A DNA stretch of 49,937 nucleotides from Pseudomonas marginalis (GTDB lineage: Bacteria; Pseudomonadota; Gammaproteobacteria; Pseudomonadales; Pseudomonadaceae). Shown piece by piece: positions 40,199 through 47,954 of this stretch. The notes below the pieces were generated by a model. It was not told the origin of the DNA and did no database searches. It saw nothing but the letters and a program-made list of their open reading frames with translations. Both the position numbers and the translations under genes were made by a program. Positions within the stretch are counted from its first letter, which is position 1, and each line of letters opens with the position of its first letter. Location: contig NZ_LKEG01000048.1 in NCBI RefSeq assembly GCF_001645105.1, positions 1 to 49,937 on the forward strand. The letters are read 5' to 3'.

Positions 40199-41907
40199 GA
40201 ACAACCTTGTCTGACGCTGAGCACGCTGCGTATCCGTTGCGCCAGGGCTTCGGGGCTATAGGGCTTGCTCAACAGGTGAATATCGGGGCTCAGCAGGTGA
40301 TTGCTGGAGAGAATGTCGCGGGTGTGGCCGGAGGTGAACAGCACCGCGACTGGCGGCGTCTGCGCACGAGCCCAGGCGGCCAGGTCGGTGCTCTTGATGC
40401 GGCCGGGCATCACCACGTCGGTGAAGATCAGCTCGGGTTGCACGCCGGCTTGCAGCATGTGCATCGCACGGTCACCGTCTTCGGCCGTGAGCACGGTGTA
40501 ACCCGATTGTTCCAGCAACTCCACGACCGTCGCGCGCACGTCTTCATTGTCTTCAACCACCAGGATGGTCTCGTGGCCATTGGCATGCGACACCGGCTCG
40601 GCGTGGGCTTCCTCAGCTTCTTCACCGAGGCTGCGCGGGAAATACATTTGCACCACCGTGCCCTTGCCCTCCTCGCTCCACACCTCGACATGCCCGCCGC
40701 TTTGGCGCACGAAGCCAAACACCATGCTCAGGCCCAGGCCTGTACCGTGGCCATTGCGCTTGGTGGTGAAGAACGGCTCGAATACCCGTGCCAAGATCGC
40801 CGGCGGCATTCCTACGCCGATATCGGTCACAGCCAGGCGCACATACTCACCGGGCTTGATACTTTTACCGGCACAATCGCCGGGATTGAGGATGATGTTC
40901 TCGCCGGTGATACGAATCACGCCCTCGCCTTTCATGGCATCCCGGGCGTTGATGGCCAGGTTGAGCAGTGCGTTTTCCAGCTGGTTGCGGTCAACGTTGA
41001 TGCACCAGGAGTCCTGGGGCAATTGCACGTCGATATGGATGGTTTCCCCCAGCGCCCGTTGCAGCAGTTCGCCGAGGCCCGCGTAGATGCGTTGCGGGTT
41101 GTACACCGCCGGTGACAAGGGTTGGCGACGTGCGAAGGCGAGCAATTGTGACGACAGCTTGGCACCACGCTCCACCGCCGCAATGGCCGCCGCAACACGA
41201 CGCTGCACGTGGGGGTTGTCCGGTTCATGGCGCGACAGCAGGTGCAGGTTGCCGGCGATGACTTGCAGCAGGTTATTGAAGTCGTGCGCCACGCCGCCGG
41301 TGAGGCCGCCGATGGCTTCGAGTTTTTGCGATTGGCGCAGTTGGTCTTCGGCAGCAGAGCGCGCCTGCACTTCGTCGGCGACCCGCTGTTCCAGGTTGTG
41401 CGTCAATTCCTGGCGCACACGCTCGGATTTTACGTGCTCGGTGGTCTCAGTCACGATTACCAGGACGCCGGCAGGTTGCTGGTTGTCATCAGCCACCGGA
41501 CTGTAGGAAAGATCCATCCAGACTTCTTCCGGTTGGCCGTTACGTGACAACTCCAAGGGAAAGTCACGGTACGACAACGTGCCACCGGCAAGGCATGTGT
41601 CCAGCACATGCCGATTGAAATCGGCCACTTCCGGCCAGCCCAGTTCCACCGGTTTGCCCAGCAGATACGGGTGGCGACCACCAGCAAACACCGAGTAACT
41701 GTCGTTGTAGATCATGTACCCCACCGAGCCCCAGAGCATCACCATGGGCATGGGTGAGGCCAGCAGCATCTGCACCGTGCTGCTCAGGCTGCAAGGCCAC
41801 TTGTCAATCGGGCCCAACTCGGTGGTCGACCAATCGAAGGCGCGGATTCGCTGGGCCATTTCACCGCCCCAGCCTTCGCAGCCGTGGGTATTGGATAAAA
41901 ATTGCAT
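40195..41907 (-). CDS. Hybrid sensor histidine kinase
   Basis: The 570-residue cytosolic protein without membrane segments has a PAS-like domain at about residues 35-155 (MPMVMLWGSVGYMIYNDSY, WMDLSYSPVAD). The coiled linker leads to HisKA with the phospho-acceptor His208 in GGVAHDFNNLLQVIAGNL. The ATPase domain has N-box ALLNLAINARDAM and G-boxes TDIGVGMPP and GHGTGLGLSM. The C-terminal receiver (ILVVEDNEDVRATVVELL, phospho-Asp in FTDVVMPG, Lys in LLSKPYSPEAL) closes it. No response-regulator gene is adjacent, so output may go through another regulator. It is coupled by a four-base overlap to the UvrA paralogue. A plausible promoter lies at 41997-42026. Confidence 0.9.
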   Translation of the reverse strand: MQFLSNTHGCEGWGGEMAQRIRAFDWSTTELGPIDKWPCSLSSTVQMLLASPMPMVMLWGSVGYMIYNDSYSVFAGGRHPYLLGKPVELGWPEVADFNRHVLDTCLAGGTLSYRDFPLELSRNGQPEEVWMDLSYSPVADDNQQPAGVLVIVTETTEHVKSERVRQELTHNLEQRVADEVQARSAAEDQLRQSQKLEAIGGLTGGVAHDFNNLLQVIAGNLHLLSRHEPDNPHVQRRVAAAIAAVERGAKLSSQLLAFARRQPLSPAVYNPQRIYAGLGELLQRALGETIHIDVQLPQDSWCINVDRNQLENALLNLAINARDAMKGEGVIRITGENIILNPGDCAGKSIKPGEYVRLAVTDIGVGMPPAILARVFEPFFTTKRNGHGTGLGLSMVFGFVRQSGGHVEVWSEEGKGTVVQMYFPRSLGEEAEEAHAEPVSHANGHETILVVEDNEDVRATVVELLEQSGYTVLTAEDGDRAMHMLQAGVQPELIFTDVVMPGRIKSTDLAAWARAQTPPVAVLFTSGHTRDILSSNHLLSPDIHLLSKPYSPEALAQRIRSVLSVRQGCS

Positions 41908-41996
41908 GTTGGGCTCTTGGCGACGTTAGCGTTGTTGGGGAGCGCTGTTCCACTGATAAAACGTTGGAGCCTGGCCGCAATGAATCGTTTCATTTG

Positions 41997-42026
41997 CGTA
42001 TAGCTTATACGTGGCAACCGCTGCAA
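41997..42026 (-). promoter_or_regulatory. Candidate sigma70 promoter for the kinase-uvrA2 operon
   Basis: Read on the minus strand, TTGCAG (42026-42021) and TATACG (42002-41997) are 18 bases apart, 90 bases upstream of the kinase start. The -10 half lies in the perfect palindrome CGTATA-GCT-TATACG (41997-42011), which could be an operator over the promoter. Confidence 0.4.
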
Positions 42027-42033
42027 GGCCTCT

Positions 42034-45000
42034 TCAGTGGAAGTCACGACTGCGCACAGGGATCCCTTCCAACAGCGGCGTCAGGTCGGTCAAGCGCCCG
42101 GCGATCAGGTGTCGCACTTCGCCCACCGCCTCCCAGCGCCCATCCACTTTCAGCAGCCGCGAACCCACCAGCGCTTGGCGTTGACGCTCGGCAAGATCAC
42201 GCCAGACCACCACATTGAGGTTGCCGAATTCATCTTCCAGGGTCACGAAGGTCACCCCGCTGGCGGTACCGGGGCGTTGCCGTCCGGTCACCAACCCGGC
42301 GGTGCTGACGTTGCGCCCATGCTCGACCAGCATCAGTTCCTGCGAGCTACGGCAGCGCCGTTTGCGCAGCTCGGTGCGCAACAACGCCAATGGGTGTGGG
42401 CCCAAGGTCGTGCCGACAGTGGCGTAGTCGGCCTGCAGGTCCTCGCCCACCGTCGGCGCCGGCAGTGCCACCACAGCCTCATCGGGGCTTGGCAGGCCGG
42501 CGAACAGCCCGAGTTGCTTGTGCACCCCCGCCACCTCCCAGCGCGCCTTGTGCCGGTTGTCGGCCAGGGCGCGCAAGGCACCGGCATCCGCCAACAATGC
42601 CTGGGTGCGCGCATCCAGCCCGGCGCGCGCGTCCAGGTCGGCGATGTCGCTGAACACCCCGCGTTGGCGCGCCGTTTCGATACGCCGGCCCTCCTCTTCG
42701 CGTAACCCCGCGATCATGCGCAAGCCCATGCGAATCGCCGGCTGCGCGCCGTCGATGGGCTCCAGGCTGCAATCCCAGTCACTGGCCTGCACATCCACCG
42801 GCCGAATCTGCAAACGATGGCGCCGCGCATCCTGCAGGATCTGGTCCGGGCTGTAGAAACCCATGGGCCAGCTGTTGATCAGCGCACAGGCAAACGCCGC
42901 CGGCTCATGGCATTTGAGCCAGCAACTGGCGTAGGTCAGCAAGGCGAAACTGGCTGCGTGGGATTCGGGGAAACCATAGCTGCCAAAGCCCTTGATCTGC
43001 TCGAAGATCTGCGCGGCAAACTCTTCGCTGTAGCCGTTTTTCAGCATGCCGGTGCGCAGGCGCTCCTGGTGCGGTTCCAGGCCACCGTGGCGCTTCCAGG
43101 CCGCCATGGAGCGGCGCAGCTGGTCGGCCTCGCCGGGGCCGTAGTCGGCAGCGACCATGGCGATCTGCATCACCTGCTCCTGAAACAGTGGGATGCCCAG
43201 CGTGCGCTTCAACACCACCTCCAGCTCCGGTGACGGATAGGTGGTTTCTTCTTCCTTGTTCCGACGCCGCAAATACGGGTGCACCATGCCGCCCTGGATC
43301 GGCCCCGGCCGCACGATGGCGACCTCGATCACCAGGTCATAGAACGTCTGCGGCCTGAGCCTGGGCAACATCGACATCTGCGCCCGCGACTCGATCTGGA
43401 ACACGCCGATGGTGTCGGCCTTGCTGATCATCGCGTAGGTGGCGGGGTCTTCCTTGGGAAGGGACGCCAGGGAATAGTTCCGGTTGCGAAGGCCGCGCAG
43501 CAGATCGAAACAGCGGCGGATCGCGCTGAGCATGCCCAGGGCGAGGATATCCACCTTGAGCAGGCCAACGGCATCGAGGTCGTCCTTGTCCCACTGGATG
43601 ATGGTGCGCTCGGCCATGGCGGCGTTTTCCACCGGTACCAGGGTGTCCAGCGGGTATTCGGAAATCACAAAGCCGCCGGGGTGCTGGGACAGGTGCCGGG
43701 GAAAGCCGATGAGTTGTTGGGTGAGCGTGAGCACGCGACGCAGGATCGGGCTTTGCGGGTCGAAGCCGCCCTCGCGCAAGCGCTCCAGGGGCGGCGCGTC
43801 ATCACTCCAGCGCCCGCAGCAGTCGGCCAAGGCGTTGATCTGGTCCGGCGGCAAGCCCAGGGCCTTGGCCACATCCCGCACCGCGCCGGCCGCGTGGTAA
43901 CTGCTGACCACCGCCGTCAGCGCCGCGCGGGTGCGGCCGTAACGCTGGAACACGTACTGCAGCACTTCTTCGCGGCGCTCGTGTTCGAAGTCCACGTCGA
44001 TGTCCGGCGGTTCATTGCGCTCCTTGGACAGGAAGCGTTCGAACAGCATGCTCGTCAGGCTCGGGTCGATCTCGGTGATCCCGAGGGCAAAACACACCGC
44101 CGAGTTGGCCGCCGAGCCCCGGCCCTGGCACAGGATCGAACGGCTGCGGGCGAAGCGCACGATGTCGTGCACGGTGAGGAAGTAGCTTTCGTAGCCCAGC
44201 TCGCTGATCAGCGCCAGCTCTTTGTGGATCTGCTGCAAGGTGTGGGCGTCGACACCCTGCGGCCAACGCTGGGCGATGCCTGCTTCGGTCACGGCGCGCA
44301 GCCAGGATTCGGCGTCGTGGCCCTCGGGCACCAGTTCGCGTGGATAGTGGTAACGCAACTGGCTCAAATCGAACGTGCAGCGGCGGGCGATGGCCTGGGT
44401 TTCGTCGAGCAAGGCGTGCGGGTACAGCGCGGCCAGGGCGTCGAGGCTGCGCAGATGCCGCTCGCCATTGGGGTGCAGGCGCGTGCCGGCCTCGGCCACC
44501 GGCACGTGATGACGGATGGCGGTCATGGTGTCCTGCAGGGCGCGGCGCCCACGCGCATGCATGTGCACATCACCGCAGGCCACGGCCGGAATGCGCAGGC
44601 TGGCGGCCAGGTTCAGGCGTTGTTCCAGGCGGTGCGCATCGTCCTGGCCGCAATGCAGGTGCACCGCCAGCCACAGCCGCTCGGCGAAGGTGCGGCGCAG
44701 CCATTGGATCGAGGCCTGGGTGTCGCTGTCTTCAGCCACCCACAGCGCCAAGAGGCCGGGCAGCGGTTGATCGAAGTCCTCCAGCAACAGGCGATAGTTG
44801 CCTTTTTCCGCGCGCCGTCGGGCCAGGGTGATCAAGCGACACAGGTGCTGGTAGCCGCTGAGGTCTTCCACCAGCAGCACCAGTTTCGGGCCGTTCTCGA
44901 TGCGCACCTCGCTGCCGATAATCAGCGGCAGCTCCACGGCCTTCGCCGCCTGCCACGCACGCACGATGCCCGCCAAGGTGCACTCATCGGTGATCGCCAG

Positions 45001-45105
45001 GGCACTGTAGCCTTGGCGTTTGGCCCGTTCGAACAATTCCAGCGCACTGGACGCGCCGCGCTGGAAGCTGAAGTTGGACAGGCAGTGCAGCTCGGCGTAG
45101 CTCAT
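42034..45105 (-). CDS. dnaE2: Error-prone DNA polymerase DnaE2 (ImuC)
   Basis: The 1023-residue C-family polymerase of the mutasome carries out error-prone translesion synthesis with ImuA and ImuB. It has a PHP domain at the start (MSYAELHCLSNFSFQRGASS, then ALAITDECTLAG), the polymerase core with the catalytic aspartates in PPDIDVDFEHERREEVL, FPRHLSQHPGGFVIS, LKVDILALGML and GIPLFQEQVMQ, and an OB-fold tail (GVTFVTLEDEFGNLNVVVW). Length and layout are those of DnaE2 rather than DnaE1 (about 1160-1175). The ATG at 45105 overlaps the imuB stop (ATGA); the frame upstream of it is imuB sequence. SOS control through the shared lexA2 operator is expected. Confidence 0.96.
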   Translation of the reverse strand: MSYAELHCLSNFSFQRGASSALELFERAKRQGYSALAITDECTLAGIVRAWQAAKAVELPLIIGSEVRIENGPKLVLLVEDLSGYQHLCRLITLARRRAEKGNYRLLLEDFDQPLPGLLALWVAEDSDTQASIQWLRRTFAERLWLAVHLHCGQDDAHRLEQRLNLAASLRIPAVACGDVHMHARGRRALQDTMTAIRHHVPVAEAGTRLHPNGERHLRSLDALAALYPHALLDETQAIARRCTFDLSQLRYHYPRELVPEGHDAESWLRAVTEAGIAQRWPQGVDAHTLQQIHKELALISELGYESYFLTVHDIVRFARSRSILCQGRGSAANSAVCFALGITEIDPSLTSMLFERFLSKERNEPPDIDVDFEHERREEVLQYVFQRYGRTRAALTAVVSSYHAAGAVRDVAKALGLPPDQINALADCCGRWSDDAPPLERLREGGFDPQSPILRRVLTLTQQLIGFPRHLSQHPGGFVISEYPLDTLVPVENAAMAERTIIQWDKDDLDAVGLLKVDILALGMLSAIRRCFDLLRGLRNRNYSLASLPKEDPATYAMISKADTIGVFQIESRAQMSMLPRLRPQTFYDLVIEVAIVRPGPIQGGMVHPYLRRRNKEEETTYPSPELEVVLKRTLGIPLFQEQVMQIAMVAADYGPGEADQLRRSMAAWKRHGGLEPHQERLRTGMLKNGYSEEFAAQIFEQIKGFGSYGFPESHAASFALLTYASCWLKCHEPAAFACALINSWPMGFYSPDQILQDARRHRLQIRPVDVQASDWDCSLEPIDGAQPAIRMGLRMIAGLREEEGRRIETARQRGVFSDIADLDARAGLDARTQALLADAGALRALADNRHKARWEVAGVHKQLGLFAGLPSPDEAVVALPAPTVGEDLQADYATVGTTLGPHPLALLRTELRKRRCRSSQELMLVEHGRNVSTAGLVTGRQRPGTASGVTFVTLEDEFGNLNVVVWRDLAERQRQALVGSRLLKVDGRWEAVGEVRHLIAGRLTDLTPLLEGIPVRSRDFH

Positions 45106-46514
45106 GCAAACCAGCCTTGCAGCCACAGCCCATCGTTCTGCCCCACGGTGCGGTAGGCCCAGCCTTGCTGGCCAGCGCGGGTCTGGATCAGGTAGTAGTC
45201 GCGGCGCACATCGGCGCCGTCCCACCAGCCGGACTCGATGCGTTCCGGGCCCATCAGGATATGCACACCGTGCTCGGCCAGCAGTGTGGGCGTGCTCAGC
45301 AGCCAACCCGGACGGTGCACGTTGTTCAGGGGCGGGCACGGGTGTTTATCCGTCGCTGCTTGCCAGGCGTATTCGGGGCGGTGGTCGGCGTGAAAACGCA
45401 GGCCTTGCACCGCCTCATCGCCCAAACGGGCACGCAGGCGTTCGCGCAATTGCGCCCACGGCAACGTCTGCTGCGGACGGTCGTCGAACAGGTCCTGGCG
45501 CTGCGGCACAAACACCGGCAAGTCCTGGGCCACCAGGCGAACACCGCGCACCGGCGAGGTGACTTGGACGTGCTCCAGACGCCCACGGGCCAATTCAAAC
45601 AGCATCGCCGGTTCGCGCTCGGCGCTGAGCAGGCCGACCTTGATCACCGTGTCGGTTGCCTGGGCGTGTTCCAAGTGCAGGTCGAAGCGTTGCACGCCAC
45701 TGTCACGGCCACACAGGAAGGCGGACAGATCGCCAGTCAGACGTCTTAGCGGAAACAGCAGCGCCTGGTGGGATTGCACATCGAAATTCAGCTCGATGCG
45801 CACATCGAACCGGTCGGGCGGCTGGTAAAACGCCAAGGCCAATGGGCGCTGCCCGCTCAATGCATCCAGGTGCTTGAGCAGGCTGGCATCAAAGCGGCGT
45901 GCCAAGGTGTGCCGGGGCAGCGCCTGCACCTGGGCCAGGGTGCGCAGCCCCATGCGCGACAAGGCCGTGGCGGCCTGCGGGTCAAGACCGGCGCGGTCAA
46001 TGGGCAGCGGCCCCAGGGCCTGCATCAAGCCGTCATCCTGCACCGCCAGGCCATCCTCGATATTCGCCAGCGCCCGCGCGGCGGCGGGGTTGGGCGCAGC
46101 GACGATGCGGTGACGAAAGCCCAGTTCAGCCAGCTCCTTGCGCAAACGCGCTTCGAACTGCGGCCACGGCCCGAACAGACCCAGGCTCGACTCGATTTCG
46201 AACAACAAGGCCCGTGGATAATACAGGCTGACCTGGGAGCTGAACTGGTAGGCCCAGGCGGCGAGGAATTGTTGGTGGCGTTCGATCTCGGCGGGGTCAT
46301 ATTCGGCGCTGGCAAAGGTCTTGGTCAGGGCCTGCGCCGCCGTCAGGGATTGACCGGGACGCAAGCCCAAGGCGCGGGCAGCGTCATTGACGGTTTGCAG
46401 GACGCGGCGCTGTGGCGTGCCGGCCAGCAGGACCAGGGGTTGGTCCGGCTCGGGGTGCACACGCTGCACCCCGTCCAGCGCCAATTGCGGGAAGACAATA
46501 CACACCCAGCGCAT
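45102..46514 (-). CDS. imuB: ImuB, Y-family polymerase-like mutasome adaptor
   Basis: This 470-residue protein has the Y-family fold (MRWVCIVFPQLALDGVQRV, ALTKTFASAEYDPAEIERHQ, ESSLGLFGPWPQFEA, LGPLPIDRAGLDPQAATALS). The acidic residues needed for polymerase catalysis are not evident: the expected DxD and SIDE motifs are replaced. It therefore acts as a scaffold that joins ImuA, DnaE2 and the sliding clamp. The C-terminal half (RPEYAWQAATDKHPCPPL, YLIQTRAGQQGWAYR) is the ImuB-specific region. ATG at 46514 follows GAGG, seven bases after imuA, and the end overlaps dnaE2 by four bases. Confidence 0.94.
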   Translation of the reverse strand: MRWVCIVFPQLALDGVQRVHPEPDQPLVLLAGTPQRRVLQTVNDAARALGLRPGQSLTAAQALTKTFASAEYDPAEIERHQQFLAAWAYQFSSQVSLYYPRALLFEIESSLGLFGPWPQFEARLRKELAELGFRHRIVAAPNPAAARALANIEDGLAVQDDGLMQALGPLPIDRAGLDPQAATALSRMGLRTLAQVQALPRHTLARRFDASLLKHLDALSGQRPLALAFYQPPDRFDVRIELNFDVQSHQALLFPLRRLTGDLSAFLCGRDSGVQRFDLHLEHAQATDTVIKVGLLSAEREPAMLFELARGRLEHVQVTSPVRGVRLVAQDLPVFVPQRQDLFDDRPQQTLPWAQLRERLRARLGDEAVQGLRFHADHRPEYAWQAATDKHPCPPLNNVHRPGWLLSTPTLLAEHGVHILMGPERIESGWWDGADVRRDYYLIQTRAGQQGWAYRTVGQNDGLWLQGWFA

Positions 46515-46521
46515 GGCAACC

Positions 46522-47136
46522 TCAGTGCCCCGCCAGCGCAATCGGCGCCGGATGGGCCAGCCCGCCCCGGCACTTGAGCACCCGCACTTGCGCGGGTTTC
46601 GCCTCGACGGCCAGGCGCAAGGCGGCGGGCGATGCATTGATCGCCTCACTCAAGGCGCGCCAGGCAAACGCCAGGGTCTGCCCGGTTTCCGCCGCAACTT
46701 GCAGGCGCCGCAGCGCCCGGTCATCGGCCTTGCGCGGCCAGCACAACACCGCGCCGCAACTGCCGGAGCGCAGGCACTGCTCGACGGCCCACAAGGCATC
46801 GCGCTCCTCGGCCTGGATCACTGAGAGCAGGCGCAAATCCACCCCGGCGTTCTGCCAGGCGTGGGGGTACGGCGTGTACGGCGGCGCTACCAGCACAATG
46901 CGCTCGCCTGCCTTTGATAAGCGCGCCAGGGTCGGCAGCACCAACTGCAACTCACCCACGCCGTCCTTTGCCATGAGGATTTCACTCAACGCCGCTTCCG
47001 GCCAGCCGCCCGAGGGCAGCACCGCGTCCAGCGCCGCCAGCCCAGTGGGATAGACACTGGCCGGGGGCGCGGCGGGCCGGCCTTTCCACACGCGACCGCC
47101 ATTGAACAGCGTGTCCAGTGCAACGACGGCGCCCAT
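46522..47136 (-). CDS. imuA: ImuA, RecA/SulA-like mutasome protein
   Basis: The 204-residue protein distantly resembles RecA/SulA. It starts MGAVVALDTLFNGGRVWKGR, then YPTGLAALDAVLPSGGWPEAALSEILM, followed by RIVLVAPPYTPYPHAWQNAGV and ALRRLQVAAETGQTLAFAWR. The RecA Walker A is degenerate, as in other ImuA. It supports damage-induced mutagenesis with ImuB and DnaE2. Its ATG at 47136 shares one base with the lexA2 stop (TGATG), implying coupled translation. An upstream in-frame ATG would lie inside lexA2. Confidence 0.94.
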   Translation of the reverse strand: MGAVVALDTLFNGGRVWKGRPAAPPASVYPTGLAALDAVLPSGGWPEAALSEILMAKDGVGELQLVLPTLARLSKAGERIVLVAPPYTPYPHAWQNAGVDLRLLSVIQAEERDALWAVEQCLRSGSCGAVLCWPRKADDRALRRLQVAAETGQTLAFAWRALSEAINASPAALRLAVEAKPAQVRVLKCRGGLAHPAPIALAGH

Positions 47137-47753
47137 CAACCTTGCCTCACCAAACCGCAAAACACGCCTTCGATGGCCAGGTCCTGATCGGGCCCCACCA
47201 CGATGGGTTGATACGCGGGGTTGCGCGGCAGCAGGCGCACGCTGTCGCCGCTGCGTTCGAAACGCTTGATGGTCACTTCGCCGTCCAGGCGCGCCACCAC
47301 AATCTGCCCATTCAAGGCCTCGGCACTGCGGCGTACGCCCACCAGGTCGCCGTCAAGAATGCCGTCTTCGATCATCGAGTCACCTTGTACCCGCAGCAGG
47401 TAATCCGGGGTTTTCGCAAAGGTAGACGGGTCCAGTTGCAGGCGGCTGTGCACTTCAGCATCGGCGCCGATGGGCAAGCCTGCGGCCACTCGACCGAGCA
47501 CCGGCACATCCAGCCATTCCGGGCGTGCCGGTTGGTTGAGCAGCCGAATGCCTCGGGCCTGGTTGGGGTTGACCTCGATAAAACCGGCTTCGGTCAGCGC
47601 CAGCACATGCTTGCGCGCCACGCTGCGCGAGGCAAAGCCGAACGCCTCGGCGATCTCGGCGAGGCTGGGGGGCTGGCCTTGCTGCGCGATGCGGTCGCGG
47701 ATAAAGGTCAGGATGGCGGTACGGCGGGGGGTCAGAGTCGTCATGGAGTACAT
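47136..47753 (-). CDS. lexA2: LexA2 SOS repressor
   Basis: This 205-residue protein has an N-terminal winged helix (LTPRRTAILTFIRDRIAQQG, PSLAEIAEAFGFASRSVARKHVLALTEAGFIEV). A self-cleaving peptidase domain follows: Ala91-Gly92 cleavage bond (GRVAAGLP), Ser126 in QGDSMIEDG and Lys163 in VTIKRF. RecA filaments trigger its cleavage, releasing the operon lexA2-imuA-imuB-dnaE2. ATG at 47753 is chosen because AGGAG lies six bases upstream; a second ATG three codons later has none. A perfect palindrome at 47745-47762 covers that ribosome binding site and the start codon, giving tight autorepression. Position at the head of the mutasome cassette marks LexA2 rather than the main LexA. Confidence 0.93.
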   Translation of the reverse strand: MYSMTTLTPRRTAILTFIRDRIAQQGQPPSLAEIAEAFGFASRSVARKHVLALTEAGFIEVNPNQARGIRLLNQPARPEWLDVPVLGRVAAGLPIGADAEVHSRLQLDPSTFAKTPDYLLRVQGDSMIEDGILDGDLVGVRRSAEALNGQIVVARLDGEVTIKRFERSGDSVRLLPRNPAYQPIVVGPDQDLAIEGVFCGLVRQG

Positions 47754-47762
47754 TTGTACTCC
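47745..47762. promoter_or_regulatory. LexA2 operator over the lexA2 start
   Basis: GGAGTACATTTGTACTCC is a perfect palindrome (GGAGTACA/TGTACTCC with a two-base centre). Its core AGTAC-N4-GTACT agrees with the LexA2 motif I recall from P. putida and Xanthomonas (AGTAC-N4-GTGCT), and not with the classical CTGT-N8-ACAG SOS box. It spans the ribosome binding site and the ATG, so the repressor and the ribosome use the same bases in DNA and RNA. Confidence 0.65.
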
Positions 47763-47878
47763 TGTAGGAAATTTCTGACAATAGCCACCAGTCGCTTGGG
47801 AGCCGACGAGCGTTATCGAAACGTCCCACATAACCGCCGGATAAGCTCTACTCCCCTCCCCTGAAAAGGTCCGCAAAG

Positions 47879-47907
47879 TCCCTCGCCTGACTACACAGTG
47901 CGAGGGA
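47879..47907. other. Hairpin upstream of RHS gene
   Basis: TCCCTCGC at 47879-47886 pairs with GCGAGGGA at 47900-47907, enclosing an inner CTG/CAG pair. It lies 48 bases before the RHS start. It could be a terminator for an opposing transcript, an RNA element of the RHS leader, or a REP remnant (CTCGCC-like). Confidence 0.35.
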
Positions 47908-47954
47908 TTGCAGATGGCGTTATTGGTTTGGGCCCCGGTTGATGGGGCGGCCTC

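Noticed and set aside
43279..45156. A 625-codon open frame opposite dnaE2
   Set aside because: Antisense shadow; dnaE2 motifs on the other strand are clear.
47742..47744. Second ATG as the lexA2 start
   Set aside because: It lacks any ribosome binding site, whereas AGGAG is correctly spaced for the ATG at 47753.
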